From COE1 sp910588595 (GTDB lineage: Bacteria > Bacillota > Clostridia > Lachnospirales > Lachnospiraceae): a DNA stretch of 64,000 bases. Each line of letters opens with the position of its first letter. The stretch's first letter is position 1. Location of the stretch: the NCBI GenBank assembly GCA_948957135.1, contig CARDBT010000001.1, positions 121,672 to 185,671 of the forward strand, in the 5' to 3' direction. A program made the translations under genes and the position numbers. Shown piece by piece: positions 36,728 to 47,111 of this stretch. The notes under the pieces were generated by a model that did no database searches, was not told the origin of the DNA, and saw only the letters and a list, made by a program, of their open reading frames with translations.

Positions 36728-38455
36728 TCACTCTCTCTCACGCACAATCACAAAAGTGGAAGCCTGTACCTCCGGATACGCCACACTAGATACCGCGATC
36801 TGATAAATGCCCTCCGTCTCCGGTGCCGTGTACTTCCCGGTTTTGTCGATCACTCCGCCATCGCGGTCCTTCACACTCCATTTCAGCCGATCATCCGTAA
36901 AGCCTTCGAGGGTTGCTGTAAAGACCAGGCTATCACCTACAAAGACATTTGGATTATCAGGCTGTATGAAAATCCGTTTCTTCTTCACAGGTTCTGGCCT
37001 GCGCACCTCATTGCGCAGGGCAGTCCAATGAACCCGCACCTGTCTTGCTCCATCGTTCTTCACGATCTTTAATCCAATCTCAAATCTTCCCTCCGCCGGC
37101 ATCAGACGCGCTCCTAACGATGCGGCAAAGCCATCCTGACCCTGGAACATGGAAGCGTCACCAAACAGGATCCGGGCGTCACTGTCAAATCCGTGGTCGA
37201 TCTCATAGCCAAGTTCAATGACAACAGGTCCAAATCCCAGTCCATGAACAATCTCATCAGAATAGAGCACCTCCCCCGGACGCATATGGCCAACATCAAA
37301 CAAAACTTCTCCATAAGCCGCCCTGAGCGGTTTTTCCTCTTTCTTTTCCTTTTGGTCTTCCTTCTCCTGCAGCTTTGCTTCCTTTAACTTTCTGACATCC
37401 TCCACAAGCTTTTGCAGAACTGCCGCAGAAATCTCTGTATGCATGATCCTCTGATCAAAAGGCAGCTGCTCAATTCTTTCAATTAAGCAGATATTCCCCG
37501 CACGCACCACATAAATCTTTGCGAGATAGATTCCCTGATGAAAGGTATTTCCCACAATATAATCCATGGCTGTCCTGTAATACTGCACTTGCAGCGCCTC
37601 ATATTCATCCAGATTATTGATAGATGCCTGATTCGTACAATTTTTCGCATCCATGTAAATCCGATTCCCGATCTGAAGCCGGAAGCTGTCTCTGACCATA
37701 GAAACCTGCGCCTGCACATCCGAGACACAGGCTGTCTTTAGAGGAATTTCCAACTGGTACTTTCCTCCTTTTCCAGGTTCGTTTTCCTGAAACACGACGT
37801 GAACCTTGTTGCTCTCCCCGCTCGTGAGAAAAACCAGCTCAAGCTCATACTCAAAAGAAAACTTCTGCTGTCCCGCATAAGCAATCTCAACTCTCAGAAC
37901 AGTATCTTTTCCCATCTCCAAAAACTTCGGCAGCACCTGGATAATCTGGAGATCCTGCCCTTGATATACCGTCCTTCTCTCCTCGTACAGACGTGCCGGA
38001 GAATAGATCTCCCGCTCTGGCTCCTCCTGTGTCACGAACAGACGATACCCTTCCTTGTATTTATTAAATTCACTGCTGTTTCGTCCTGCTGCACCTGTAA
38101 CGTTGTGCATCAGTTCCGTGGCTTCCTCCTGGTATTCCAGACAGAGGTAATAATACCCCTCCTCCTGTCCGTTCCCGTAGCCCTCAATCTCCGTGATCTT
38201 GCGTACTGCCGGCTCGTCAAGCACTATCTCCCGACCGGCAAAATCCAGTGCAAGCCCGCGCTCTACAGAGATGCTCTCATCATCCACTTCCACAACATTC
38301 AACCCGCAGACAATACCGGATCCGAAAAGAAAACGATTAATGGTTCTGCGCTTGTCATTAAAATATTTCTGCTCTGTTTCAAAATCTTCTACAGACAGCA
38401 GCTTCCCATAAAAATACCGATTCCTCTCAAATGGAAAGCTTTTCAAATTCTTCAT
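36728..38455 (-). CDS. Baseplate/fibre-like injection-system protein with C-terminal Ig-like domain
   Basis: The protein has 575 residues. Its start, RNRYFYGKLLSVEDFETEQ followed by a GSGIVCGLNV segment, is a pattern I associate with proteins next to tail protein I in eCIS loci. The middle is beta-rich, then comes a charged coiled coil (about 380-400), and residues 500-575 look like an Ig/BIG2-like domain (FIQPDNPNVFVGDSLVFTA). This could be the receptor-binding or fibre-anchor protein, as no classical fibre is present. It overlaps the tail protein I stop by four bases (ATGA), with GGAGGA before. Confidence 0.72.
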   Translation of the reverse strand: MKNLKSFPFERNRYFYGKLLSVEDFETEQKYFNDKRRTINRFLFGSGIVCGLNVVEVDDESISVERGLALDFAGREIVLDEPAVRKITEIEGYGNGQEEGYYYLCLEYQEEATELMHNVTGAAGRNSSEFNKYKEGYRLFVTQEEPEREIYSPARLYEERRTVYQGQDLQIIQVLPKFLEMGKDTVLRVEIAYAGQQKFSFEYELELVFLTSGESNKVHVVFQENEPGKGGKYQLEIPLKTACVSDVQAQVSMVRDSFRLQIGNRIYMDAKNCTNQASINNLDEYEALQVQYYRTAMDYIVGNTFHQGIYLAKIYVVRAGNICLIERIEQLPFDQRIMHTEISAAVLQKLVEDVRKLKEAKLQEKEDQKEKKEEKPLRAAYGEVLFDVGHMRPGEVLYSDEIVHGLGFGPVVIELGYEIDHGFDSDARILFGDASMFQGQDGFAASLGARLMPAEGRFEIGLKIVKNDGARQVRVHWTALRNEVRRPEPVKKKRIFIQPDNPNVFVGDSLVFTATLEGFTDDRLKWSVKDRDGGVIDKTGKYTAPETEGIYQIAVSSVAYPEVQASTFVIVRERE

Positions 38456-39678
38456 CTCGATTCCTCCTCTACTCCGGCGTCTTTCCTGGCAGATGTCATT
38501 GCTACCACAGACGGAATTGCTGCTACACCGTTCAAATTCGCGTGTTCATATGTTACTAATGTACTGTTCACTCCTACATACACATTTTGTCCCAGATAGA
38601 TTCCCGGCCGCAGAATCATCAAATGCATTCTAATATGGGCAGGCTTCATATCCTCAATCATTTTCTTCAAAGCATGCTGCTCTCGCAGGGAGGGCACTGT
38701 CTGTTCCCGTACGAGTACATTGACCTCATATGGACCATGTGCATAAGAATGTGTCAGACTCTTATATGCCCCTGGATCTCCGCGGTATTCCTCAATATCT
38801 CCGTACTCTAGAATAAACGGGCGCTCCCCTGTAAAAGTGCTGATCATGTGCTCCGTATATTCTCTGGTACCTCGAATCAGATTTTTCCGGACAATCCCTT
38901 CTAATAAAATCCTAAGCCGATCTTCCTGCCACAGGTGTGCATTGGAGATTCCCACCCATTTGGCTAACCAGCTTAGAAATTCGGGCTCCGCAGTCATCGG
39001 GTCAAGCTGTTTTGTAGAATCCGCAATCCGCTCCTCCAAATCTTGATAAACTGCTTCGAACATCCCCAGAAATCTTCCCAGGAAATCCTCTCTGCCGCCA
39101 GTCTGATAGATCGAAGGCAGATAGGATAAGAAGCTGCGGTTTCCGGCATAAATCTTCATATGCTGAATCTCCGGAAAATAACCTGTCTGACAGAACAATT
39201 GGATCTCCAGCCACAAATACCTTCCTCTGGCATGATACAGCATGATATCCTGAGGATTCTGCACAATATGAACCAGACACTGTTCCATGATCTGATGTTT
39301 TTTCTCCAAAGAGATCTCCTGGCTTCTGATCAATTCCTCCCACGGGCAGCGCTGACCGTCAGTCATCACATGATCCTCATCACTGCAGTAAAAGTAAAAC
39401 CGAACCGAATCATCCCCGTAAGCCCTGCTCTGAATCACAGCCCGGTGCCATTGATTCCCTTCCACCCCGCTGTCTAACAAACGCGAGATAAAGATACCAT
39501 TCAGGACACCGCGTTCCGAAACGTCCTCTTCAAGGGCAAGTCCCCGCTCTGTAATCCTTATCTCCTGCCGGTATCCGGATTCATAGTCTCTTTTCTTGTT
39601 AAATACGAAATATTTTAACTGCTCCACACAATCGCCCCTCCATCTATGGTATGCCGTTCCCAAATCAGAATATTGCAT
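38452..39678 (-). CDS. Tail protein I-like baseplate component
   Basis: The protein has about 408 residues. Its C-terminal half matches the phage tail protein I family: SFLSYLPSIYQT, RFLGMFEAVYQDLEERIAD, FLSWLAKWVGI and the later helix LIRGTREYTEHMI. In phages gpI helps assemble the baseplate with J; in eCIS it follows the J genes, as here. ATG 39678 overlaps the preceding gene by 14 bases and has AGG five bases before it; a longer form from ATG 39714 is possible but lies entirely inside the neighbouring gene. Confidence 0.82.
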   Translation of the reverse strand: MQYSDLGTAYHRWRGDCVEQLKYFVFNKKRDYESGYRQEIRITERGLALEEDVSERGVLNGIFISRLLDSGVEGNQWHRAVIQSRAYGDDSVRFYFYCSDEDHVMTDGQRCPWEELIRSQEISLEKKHQIMEQCLVHIVQNPQDIMLYHARGRYLWLEIQLFCQTGYFPEIQHMKIYAGNRSFLSYLPSIYQTGGREDFLGRFLGMFEAVYQDLEERIADSTKQLDPMTAEPEFLSWLAKWVGISNAHLWQEDRLRILLEGIVRKNLIRGTREYTEHMISTFTGERPFILEYGDIEEYRGDPGAYKSLTHSYAHGPYEVNVLVREQTVPSLREQHALKKMIEDMKPAHIRMHLMILRPGIYLGQNVYVGVNSTLVTYEHANLNGVAAIPSVVAMTSARKDAGVEEESR

Positions 39679-41800
39679 CCCCGCCTGCCGTAAAAATCCT
39701 GAAATCCAGCTCATTCAGGTACGGCAGCCCATTCGGAGGAAGCTGTACATCTCCATTGACCAGATGCCGAAATCCACGGCCTCTGGCTTCCACAGACAGG
39801 GATTTTGCCTGATGCACACAGGGCAGCATATCGATGATCCCATAAATCTCGCTGCTAGAGACCGGTCTGCCGATCTCCCACGACTTCTCATCCAGATATG
39901 CGCGCACCGCTTCCTCAATCATTATCTCCGCATCTGTAAACTGCGGTCTGATCACAATTTCCGCAAAAATAGAAATTCCTACATATTCAGGACTTAAGAT
40001 TTTGATCGTGGTTCCAATGAGCTTCCTGCTGCGTAACATCTGCTCTAGATTCTGCCGATACTTCTCATTGAGACGGTCATCCCGCTCCTTGTAACTTAAA
40101 GGACGCACCACAATACAAACTTCATTCTCCGGTGTGGATTCTCCTCCTGACGGCAGGACACTTGTCCCGACTCCCAGCGTGACGACCTTGCTGTCTAGAA
40201 TCAACAGCCCCGGCGTCTGCCGCACCAGCTTTTCATAATCGGAGGACGTGACCCCGCGCCTGATCTTCTTTAATTCCTGACGCAGGCGCTCATAGCACTC
40301 CTCCACTGTCTCGTTATCCTGACCGCCGCCAGTCATCCCGTACTGCTTCACTAACAATTCAGGGAATGCATCACATACATGAATTTTTCCCGCCTTGATA
40401 TTGCCAAGCCTTCCCTGGCTCACCTTGAGGCGCAGTATACATATACTGCCATCTGGTGCCATCCCATTTTCACAGTTTCCAAACAACAGCCGTTTTTCCG
40501 CCGGTTCCAAGACATAGACTGCATCTTCGGGTGTGCAGTTGTCAAAATCCTCCACCCTTTGATAGGAATAATATTTTCCATCCTGTCTGTCATAAACCAT
40601 TATTTCAAATTCATCATATAAAATATTATCCATGGTCAAGGCGTATTCCTGATTGGCAGAACCGTCTCCCACACCAAGCTCCCGCTTCTCCCAGAAGCCA
40701 TCCTCATATGCAGCCAGCCGACATGTAAGCTTCTTCTCCGCCCAGTCCGGTTTCGCAAAATACAGCAGACAGTCCCCGTCCGCTGTCTCTTCCCTGCGCC
40801 TGACAGGGACGAAAACCCAGCCCCCGTCCTTCTCCAGATAGAGCTGTGTCTGACCGCTTTTTGCCAGATACATACTGCTTCTGACGCAAAGCAGCAGCGC
40901 AGTATCGAAAACCTCAATCTCATGATCCTCATAATCACAGCAGGAATACTGCTGTCTTACCTCTATTTCATTAAAATAAATATTCTGTATCAACGGCGCC
41001 ACATCATAATCATTTTCTATCAGGGTAACGCGAATCTGAAAGGCGCTGTATGTATCATCCTCCACCATTTTACCAGGCAAGTCAAACCCGATTTTTCCGC
41101 TCTGCAAAAAAGCATACGTCGTATCAAATGCCACTGGGAGTTCTTCCCATCCCCCGGCAGACTGATACTCCCACTTCAGTCTGGCAAGCGGAATGAATCC
41201 CTTCGCAATGGGATTGCGACTCACCTCATAATCCGTGCGGATATCAAAAGTGATAACGGTCTGCCTCCTGGTGGAAAATTCCTTGTCCATAATAAAATAA
41301 CAGCAGTTTCCTTCTTTTGGAGATTCCCCAAAAGGATACAGACGCATCTGTTTGTCCAGATCATTTCCGATATTCACATATTTGTCCAGCAAATCCCCAC
41401 ACAGAATATACGCTCCCATCAGCCGTATAGAATAAGGCCATTCCTTCGAAAGCGTCTCAAATACCATATCTCCGGCAAAAAAACGAGTTCCCTTCATCAA
41501 AGAAACCTGCAGATCAGGCAGCCCCGCTGGAAGCTCCACACTGATAGAGCCTTGTGCCGGTCTTGCATGATTCATGGAAAAGCCAAATAATTTCAGGTAT
41601 TTCTGCCGCTTCCATCCGCAGAGCTGACTGATATGATACTGCTGGATCTCCTTCAGCCATGAGAGAAGCCCAAGCAGCATAATTCCTGGATCAGACTGGT
41701 TGTGATTGGTCCAGTCCGAACAAATCCCAGGTATTTGAAATACCGCATCTGCTTCAATTTCCTGATAAGATTTATCGTCCAGATTCAAATTGTAAAACAT
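39665..41800 (-). CDS. Baseplate J-like protein 1 (putative baseplate assembly protein)
   Basis: The 711-residue protein belongs to the gp6/baseplate-J group of wedge proteins. Its N-terminus NLDDKSYQEIEADAVFQIPG then DWTNHNQSDPGIMLLGLLSW is the hallmark of this eCIS/phage family (the usual form is W-T-D-H-N-x-S-D-P-G). The C-terminal third carries the conserved region around DYEKLVRQTPG. It forms the hexagonal ring that joins sheath initiation to the spike. It lies between the longer J-like protein (35 bases upstream) and tail protein I (overlapping). Confidence 0.88.
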   Translation of the reverse strand: MFYNLNLDDKSYQEIEADAVFQIPGICSDWTNHNQSDPGIMLLGLLSWLKEIQQYHISQLCGWKRQKYLKLFGFSMNHARPAQGSISVELPAGLPDLQVSLMKGTRFFAGDMVFETLSKEWPYSIRLMGAYILCGDLLDKYVNIGNDLDKQMRLYPFGESPKEGNCCYFIMDKEFSTRRQTVITFDIRTDYEVSRNPIAKGFIPLARLKWEYQSAGGWEELPVAFDTTYAFLQSGKIGFDLPGKMVEDDTYSAFQIRVTLIENDYDVAPLIQNIYFNEIEVRQQYSCCDYEDHEIEVFDTALLLCVRSSMYLAKSGQTQLYLEKDGGWVFVPVRRREETADGDCLLYFAKPDWAEKKLTCRLAAYEDGFWEKRELGVGDGSANQEYALTMDNILYDEFEIMVYDRQDGKYYSYQRVEDFDNCTPEDAVYVLEPAEKRLLFGNCENGMAPDGSICILRLKVSQGRLGNIKAGKIHVCDAFPELLVKQYGMTGGGQDNETVEECYERLRQELKKIRRGVTSSDYEKLVRQTPGLLILDSKVVTLGVGTSVLPSGGESTPENEVCIVVRPLSYKERDDRLNEKYRQNLEQMLRSRKLIGTTIKILSPEYVGISIFAEIVIRPQFTDAEIMIEEAVRAYLDEKSWEIGRPVSSSEIYGIIDMLPCVHQAKSLSVEARGRGFRHLVNGDVQLPPNGLPYLNELDFRIFTAGGDAIF

Positions 41801-41835
41801 AAATAACCTGTGCTCCTTCTCATCCGTAACAGTTA

Positions 41836-44781
41836 TCAGGGCTCTGCAATCACCTCATGATAGCCGCTTCTGGGCAGTCTGTAAAATGGCAGCAGCCGTT
41901 CCTCATTCACTTCGTATTCCTCAAAGCGTCCACTTCTGTATTTCCGCAAGGAAAGCTGACTGATATATTTTACCCCTTCCACCTTTTTGAGTGCATGGGT
42001 GATCTGATTTTTGTCCGGGAGTGTACCGATTTCCCATCCGTCCCCATAAAAATTGCCGTGCATTGGGTCCAAGAAACGTTCCAATTCCTCGCGAACCCTT
42101 TTGAGTGTGTCAAAAATCTCTTTCTTCTGCAAAAGCTCCAAGACGACTTTCACATCCAACCGTATCAACTCCGGCATCACGATATGAAATTGTCCGCGGT
42201 TTACAATATTCTCATCCATGTGCGCGGTCAGATCACTGTAAATCTTCTTCCTGGTACGCTCAAAGCTGTAAAAGCTCTCTCCGTAATCCCGCGGAAGCAC
42301 AACCAGCGTCACAGCTCCCGGCTGAGGTCTTCCCAGTTCATCATACCCGGCAAAGCAGCGAACCTTGCTGATGTCTCTGGCTGCTTCTCTTGCCATGTCC
42401 TCATAGTCCTCCGCTGAGATACAGCGCCTGTTGTGGCGCAGCAGATTCGCATTTCTCTCCACAGCCTCCATCACTGTCTCCTCGGCAAGGCCGCACACTG
42501 TCGACATAGGATTAAACACACTGTTGACAAATCCAACTGTCCGATCCAACCGACTGACTTTGCCGACCGACAGATTGCCCTGATCTCCCCGGCTGTAACT
42601 GTATTTTACGCGGATCTCAATCTCATCCTGGTCATTTCTTCCGCTGACATTCATATACTTTGGAAACATCAGTTTGCCGCTGCGTCTATCCACAACGTAT
42701 TCTTTTCTGTCTCCGCTGCCTTCTGTCAACTCCTCCGCCTCTGTCCACAGTTCCCATCTGTTATCGAAGCCGGTATAATGATCACTTTTTTTCAGTACAT
42801 ACACCTCTATGCTGGAGATATCAGCATACGAAAGCTGCAGCTCCTTTTCCTCTGCACGAGGCTCTATTCCGTAAATCTCTTCCACGGTCTCAACACCCAG
42901 GATACTGGCAGCATTGGGGTAAATTCCCTCAATTTTAGGGCAGCTGTCCTGATCACTGTCATTCTGTTTTCCGTTTTCCTCACGAAAACGGATCCAGTAT
43001 AAATCCTGTTCAAACATTCGTTTGCGCGCGCTGTCTCTGCGGCCGTACCAGGAAATCAGACCTGTATGGGAAAAACCCTCCGTCCCATCCGCGGGATGCA
43101 TTTCCTTCCATCCTTCCGCCGACAGATACTCCCACTTTACAGCCAGGCTGTCCTTCACCATATCGTGCATGACAAACAGGAATTTCAATGGTCCTCCCAC
43201 CGGCGGATGACGCAATCCAAGATAACATGTCCTAGTCTCCTCCTGTCTTGCCCTGCACAATGGAAAACCAAAACCGCTACGCCGCATCTCCTCTGACCGA
43301 TACGCTGTTCGTTCCATATTGCTTTGCTGGACAATCATGCGCGGCGTAAGAGGATCTGTCATATAACTATAATTTATAGAAAAATTCCCAATCACAGGAG
43401 CAATATAGGCACCCTTTGTCTTATAAGCATTATTCATGCGGATAATCCTTGCCCGGATACCATAATTTTCTGCGGAGTTGACTAGCGCGGGCTGGATATC
43501 TAAGGGACAGGTAAACTGCATTTTCCGCCGTACCCCCCGCAGTCCGTCCTCCACAGCAAAGATATCCTTATACTGCCCAGAGACTGCAAGTCGTTTCCAC
43601 CCATATCCGTTGTAGTATTCCCATATGACCTCCCTGATGGTAATATCATACTCTTCCTCAGGGGCAAACTCCTGTTTGCGCATAATTCGTTTCCAGGCAA
43701 TCTTTACCCCGGACACAATCTCCTCTAGTGGAATTTTCACGAAATCCAAATCAAATTCCAGACAAATATGTGCCCCCGCCTTACCGAAAATCTCACCGCT
43801 TCCGATAAAGCATTCGTCATACAGAGAAGGATTTTCTCCAAACGCCAGAAATTCCTCTATTTCCTGATCCGTACCGTTCACATTGGCAAACTCTGGCTGC
43901 TGCTGCAGACATTCCGTACCCAACAGTAATTTTTTCAAATACACTTCCGAAAAAAATCTTCCGTCAAGAATCTCCATAGCAATCACGTAACGAGACTCAA
44001 ACTCCTCCGATGCATAGTTCTCCATAGGGGCAATTCCCTGTTCGCCGCCTGGAATCTGAAAATAAAGTGCACCTTCCCGATACGTGCAGTCTGTAATATC
44101 CCGAAATTCTTCTCCTGCACCGTAATAAAAACGAACACGGGAAGAATCACAAAGCGCCTCGGCCAGATCAGGATCCGCCCCGCCCCCGGCAATGCCCTCC
44201 ATGACAAAGGACAGCCGAGCATCTGCATGGCTTGCAATCTTTAGTTCCTGCCCAAAGCAGAACACCAATAAGTGGCGCTGCAGATTCTCTGCCCGATCCT
44301 GAAACAAAAAGAAGGAAGGATTGCCATCCTTTTGGGGATCAAACAGTTCATAGATGGCATCCTCTCTCGGCGCGGCAAGAAAGATCTTGTGTATATCCAA
44401 TGGACATACCAGAACTTCTTCCTGCGTCTCAAACACAAGCTGCTCTTTGTCTCCATCCGCGAGCAGTCTGGTCCCGGACGGGACTTCCGCCTCACTGACA
44501 AATCCCTCCGGCAGTCCAAACACCACAAAGCCTTCTGCCGGGCTCGCCGGAAGGAGCTTCGCGTTGATTCCGTCAAAGAAAGAAAAGAGATCTCCTGCCA
44601 CGGACATATTAAATTTTTTAATATTGTCGTACATCATATCAGCAAATATAGAGACCAGCGCAGTGCCGACATCCGGCTGTTTTTTGTCGTATCGCCACTC
44701 CGGAACATACTGCTTTGCGCACTTCCTCATATAGTCTATGATATCTTCTCTCGACATTTTCTCCATCTGCGGAATATTCAT
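41836..44781 (-). CDS. Baseplate J-like protein 2 (Afp11-like, large)
   Basis: The protein has 981 residues and is a second, larger J-like wedge protein, equivalent by position to Afp11. It begins MSREDIIDYMRKCAKQYVPE, then PDVGTALVSIFADMMYDNI, a family pattern. The late segment ISAEDYEDMAREAARDISK is the J-type motif also seen in the first J-like protein. Having a large and a smaller J homologue is normal for eCIS. It begins 6 bases after the gp25 stop. Confidence 0.87.
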   Translation of the reverse strand: MNIPQMEKMSREDIIDYMRKCAKQYVPEWRYDKKQPDVGTALVSIFADMMYDNIKKFNMSVAGDLFSFFDGINAKLLPASPAEGFVVFGLPEGFVSEAEVPSGTRLLADGDKEQLVFETQEEVLVCPLDIHKIFLAAPREDAIYELFDPQKDGNPSFFLFQDRAENLQRHLLVFCFGQELKIASHADARLSFVMEGIAGGGADPDLAEALCDSSRVRFYYGAGEEFRDITDCTYREGALYFQIPGGEQGIAPMENYASEEFESRYVIAMEILDGRFFSEVYLKKLLLGTECLQQQPEFANVNGTDQEIEEFLAFGENPSLYDECFIGSGEIFGKAGAHICLEFDLDFVKIPLEEIVSGVKIAWKRIMRKQEFAPEEEYDITIREVIWEYYNGYGWKRLAVSGQYKDIFAVEDGLRGVRRKMQFTCPLDIQPALVNSAENYGIRARIIRMNNAYKTKGAYIAPVIGNFSINYSYMTDPLTPRMIVQQSNMERTAYRSEEMRRSGFGFPLCRARQEETRTCYLGLRHPPVGGPLKFLFVMHDMVKDSLAVKWEYLSAEGWKEMHPADGTEGFSHTGLISWYGRRDSARKRMFEQDLYWIRFREENGKQNDSDQDSCPKIEGIYPNAASILGVETVEEIYGIEPRAEEKELQLSYADISSIEVYVLKKSDHYTGFDNRWELWTEAEELTEGSGDRKEYVVDRRSGKLMFPKYMNVSGRNDQDEIEIRVKYSYSRGDQGNLSVGKVSRLDRTVGFVNSVFNPMSTVCGLAEETVMEAVERNANLLRHNRRCISAEDYEDMAREAARDISKVRCFAGYDELGRPQPGAVTLVVLPRDYGESFYSFERTRKKIYSDLTAHMDENIVNRGQFHIVMPELIRLDVKVVLELLQKKEIFDTLKRVREELERFLDPMHGNFYGDGWEIGTLPDKNQITHALKKVEGVKYISQLSLRKYRSGRFEEYEVNEERLLPFYRLPRSGYHEVIAEP

Positions 44782-44787
44782 AAACGC

Positions 44788-45204
44788 CTATACCTCGCCC
44801 TCATTGACATAAAAAGGATACACCAGATTATATTGATTGTTTGTTGCACGGACTACATAACTTATCTGGATCGACAACAGTCCCTGATCAATCTGCTCAT
44901 CACTGACCTCTGCCCTGATATCCGTGATACGCGGTTCCCAACGAATCAGAGCATGTTCTACCTCTGTCTTCATGGAATACAACGTCGTATAATTGACTGA
45001 CTCAAAGGCATAGTCCTGTATGCGGCATCCAAATTCCGGATGCATGGGCAGCTCCCCCCGCCTAGTACCTATGATGATACGGATCGACTCCCGAATACTA
45101 TCCTCATTGGAGGACATTTTGATCCTCCCGGTGGCTCCGTCAATCTCAACCGGAAACTTCCAGCCGGTTCCCAGAAATGCTTTTACACTGCTTCTCTGAT
45201 CCAT
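44788..45204 (-). CDS. gp25-like baseplate wedge protein (GPW/gp25)
   Basis: The protein has about 138 residues. It shows the gp25/GPW lysozyme-like fold markers: SIRESIRIIIGTRRGELPMHPEFGC and the E-P-R block WEPRITDIRAEV. gp25 starts sheath polymerisation on the baseplate and is conserved in all contractile systems. ATG 45204 is nine bases from AAAGGG; ATG 45210, two codons longer, is only three bases away. It lies 17 bases after the spike gene. Confidence 0.93.
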   Translation of the reverse strand: MDQRSSVKAFLGTGWKFPVEIDGATGRIKMSSNEDSIRESIRIIIGTRRGELPMHPEFGCRIQDYAFESVNYTTLYSMKTEVEHALIRWEPRITDIRAEVSDEQIDQGLLSIQISYVVRATNNQYNLVYPFYVNEGEV

Positions 45205-45221
45205 GGTCATCGTCCCTTTCT

Positions 45222-46001
45222 CTAATTAATCTTAACCATGCTGCCTTTGAGCTGTGCCATACCAGATGCCTCCAATCCCAACTCACCGTCCGCCTTAACC
45301 TTCACACTGGCGCCCTCGACAGATGTGGATTGACCCGCTAACTTTAAGGTCTGTTTTGCATCCAGCTGTATCGTTCCACAGGTGAGTTTGACAGTGTCCG
45401 AACTGGCATTCATTACTTCCTTTGTCCCGATTGTCAGGGAGATTTCCTTCTTAGCTGTCAGCTTTAACGCCCCGTTTTTACAGTCCATCTGAATGCTGTT
45501 CTCTTTGTTCTGATCCTGTACAGACACCGCTTCGTTCTCATCATCTAACAGGATGGTTAGTTCCTTGGGAGTCGTCACTGTTATTTTCTCCTTCCCCTCT
45601 GCCTCGGAAAAGGTGATCTTATTTCCAGCCTTGGTTATGATCGTCTTGGTTTCGTTCTTCTCACTGGCAGCACCCTCCGGCAGCTGATCCGTTCCATTCC
45701 AGAGACACCCCATAACCACAGGCATGTTCATATTCCCATGAATAAACCCCACAAGAACCTCTGTGCCAATCTCCGGCAGCCAGTAATTGCCAAAACCATT
45801 GCCGCCATAGTTTGTCATGACCCTCACCCAGTCAGAAGTTTTTTTGTCCTTCTCACCCATGAGATATTCCACTTTGATCATGCCTATGTGCTCTTTGTCC
45901 CATATTTCCTTCACAATAGCATTCAAAAGTCCCGGCGCTGTAATCTCAGGATAGGTCTTGCCATCTTTTGAAGCTGACAACAATTCGTCATAAAAATTCA
46001 A
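45222..46001 (-). CDS. Spike protein, gpV/gp5 (OB-fold and beta-helix) part
   Basis: The protein has 259 residues. Residues 30-110 form the OB-fold of gp5/VgrG (GMIKVEYLM, WVRVMTNYGGNGFGNYW, LPEIGTEVLVGFIHGN). The remaining 150 residues are repetitive strands (KLTAKKEISLTIG and so on) typical of a triple-stranded beta-helix needle. It should form the spike trimer with the gpD-like protein, and take the DUF4280 tip. It starts with TTG in a TTGA overlap with the gpD stop, with GGGAGG nine bases before. In Afp/PVC both parts are one protein (Afp8); here they are separate. Confidence 0.9.
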   Translation of the reverse strand: MNFYDELLSASKDGKTYPEITAPGLLNAIVKEIWDKEHIGMIKVEYLMGEKDKKTSDWVRVMTNYGGNGFGNYWLPEIGTEVLVGFIHGNMNMPVVMGCLWNGTDQLPEGAASEKNETKTIITKAGNKITFSEAEGKEKITVTTPKELTILLDDENEAVSVQDQNKENSIQMDCKNGALKLTAKKEISLTIGTKEVMNASSDTVKLTCGTIQLDAKQTLKLAGQSTSVEGASVKVKADGELGLEASGMAQLKGSMVKIN

Positions 46002-47062
46002 CGCTTCCAGCCTCCCACCTCAAAAGTCGTCTTGTAGCCATCCCCGCTAAAAGAATGTTTTACTTCGATAATATCATAGGTTCCGTCGAGCAGCCTTCCA
46101 TCCGCATTCTTAATCTTGACACGGCCGCCAGGCTGAATCTCAGGCACGCCAATGCACACTCCCGTCGCCTGTCTTGCCTGTTTTTTCATCTCATCAGCCT
46201 TGTGTTCTGCAACCTGCTTTGCATCACCGATATCCTCCACAGCTGCATCCATCTGTGTCGTCTCGTTCTGCACCAGTGTCTTCTGCTTGTCATCGGACTT
46301 CACAGTTACCTCCGCCTCGACCTCTTCCTTCTTGTCAGTGTCCTGTCCCATGACCCGGATCAGCGCATCCTGGAACGTGGCCTTTCGCTGAAAAGAGATA
46401 AAATCTTTTGCCCACTCCATCTCGACGGTTAAGAACAGTTCCGCCGTTATTTCCTTAAAATAGAGCTTTCCCGCATGCACAAAAAAATCCCGGTTTCCCT
46501 TTCTGCACAACTCTTCCTTGATGAAATCATAATCACTGCCATTTTGAATAATACAATCGGCTTCGAGCTGGTCTGTCGCATCCACGTCCTTTGACTTATA
46601 AGCAGGCTTATATTTTTTCACTACTTCATCAAATGCGTCGGAATAGCTCTTTACCTGGTGTGAAATATTGCTTTTCTTGCTTCCCATCATCATCCTGCGC
46701 ACATCAACGGCTGTGACGCGGACAGAGGGATTATCAGAAAGCTCGTAGTTAATCTCGTCTACATAGCCGTAGAATAGCGAAGTCAGCGAAGAACCATACC
46801 CCATCTCAACCTCAACCATCTCCCCCAGGATAAAATCAGAGATATCGCTGATAAATTTACGATTTTCCAGATCATACACATTGGTGAGTTTAATGACTGC
46901 CGCACTTGCCGCCGACTGTGAAAGGGTGAGTTCCACAGACTCCACGCCATATTCACTGGCACCGATCAGATCAAATCCCCCCGCTTTTACTTTGATCGCG
47001 GGCACCAAAAAATCGTTATATTTAGCAGCCAAGCCTGCCATAGAAACAATTGCCACTTCCAT
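45998..47062 (-). CDS. Spike hub protein, gpD/gp27-like
   Basis: The protein has 354 residues and matches the phage late control gpD family: VELTLSQSAASAAVIKLTNVYD, then MVEVEMGYGSSLTSLFYGYVDE and VRVTAVDVRRMMMG. It forms the trimeric hub below the tube. A coiled segment, with EVEAEVTVKSDDK, follows the main beta barrels, then the C-terminal GTYDIIEVKHSFSGDGY. It couples by a four-base overlap to the gpV-like gene; the pair equals one Afp8/VgrG-type protein. Confidence 0.9.
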   Translation of the reverse strand: MEVAIVSMAGLAAKYNDFLVPAIKVKAGGFDLIGASEYGVESVELTLSQSAASAAVIKLTNVYDLENRKFISDISDFILGEMVEVEMGYGSSLTSLFYGYVDEINYELSDNPSVRVTAVDVRRMMMGSKKSNISHQVKSYSDAFDEVVKKYKPAYKSKDVDATDQLEADCIIQNGSDYDFIKEELCRKGNRDFFVHAGKLYFKEITAELFLTVEMEWAKDFISFQRKATFQDALIRVMGQDTDKKEEVEAEVTVKSDDKQKTLVQNETTQMDAAVEDIGDAKQVAEHKADEMKKQARQATGVCIGVPEIQPGGRVKIKNADGRLLDGTYDIIEVKHSFSGDGYKTTFEVGGWKR

Positions 47063-47111
47063 TCTCCCTTCTCAATCAAGTACGCTGTGAAGTCAGTCCC
47101 CTGCGGGGTCA

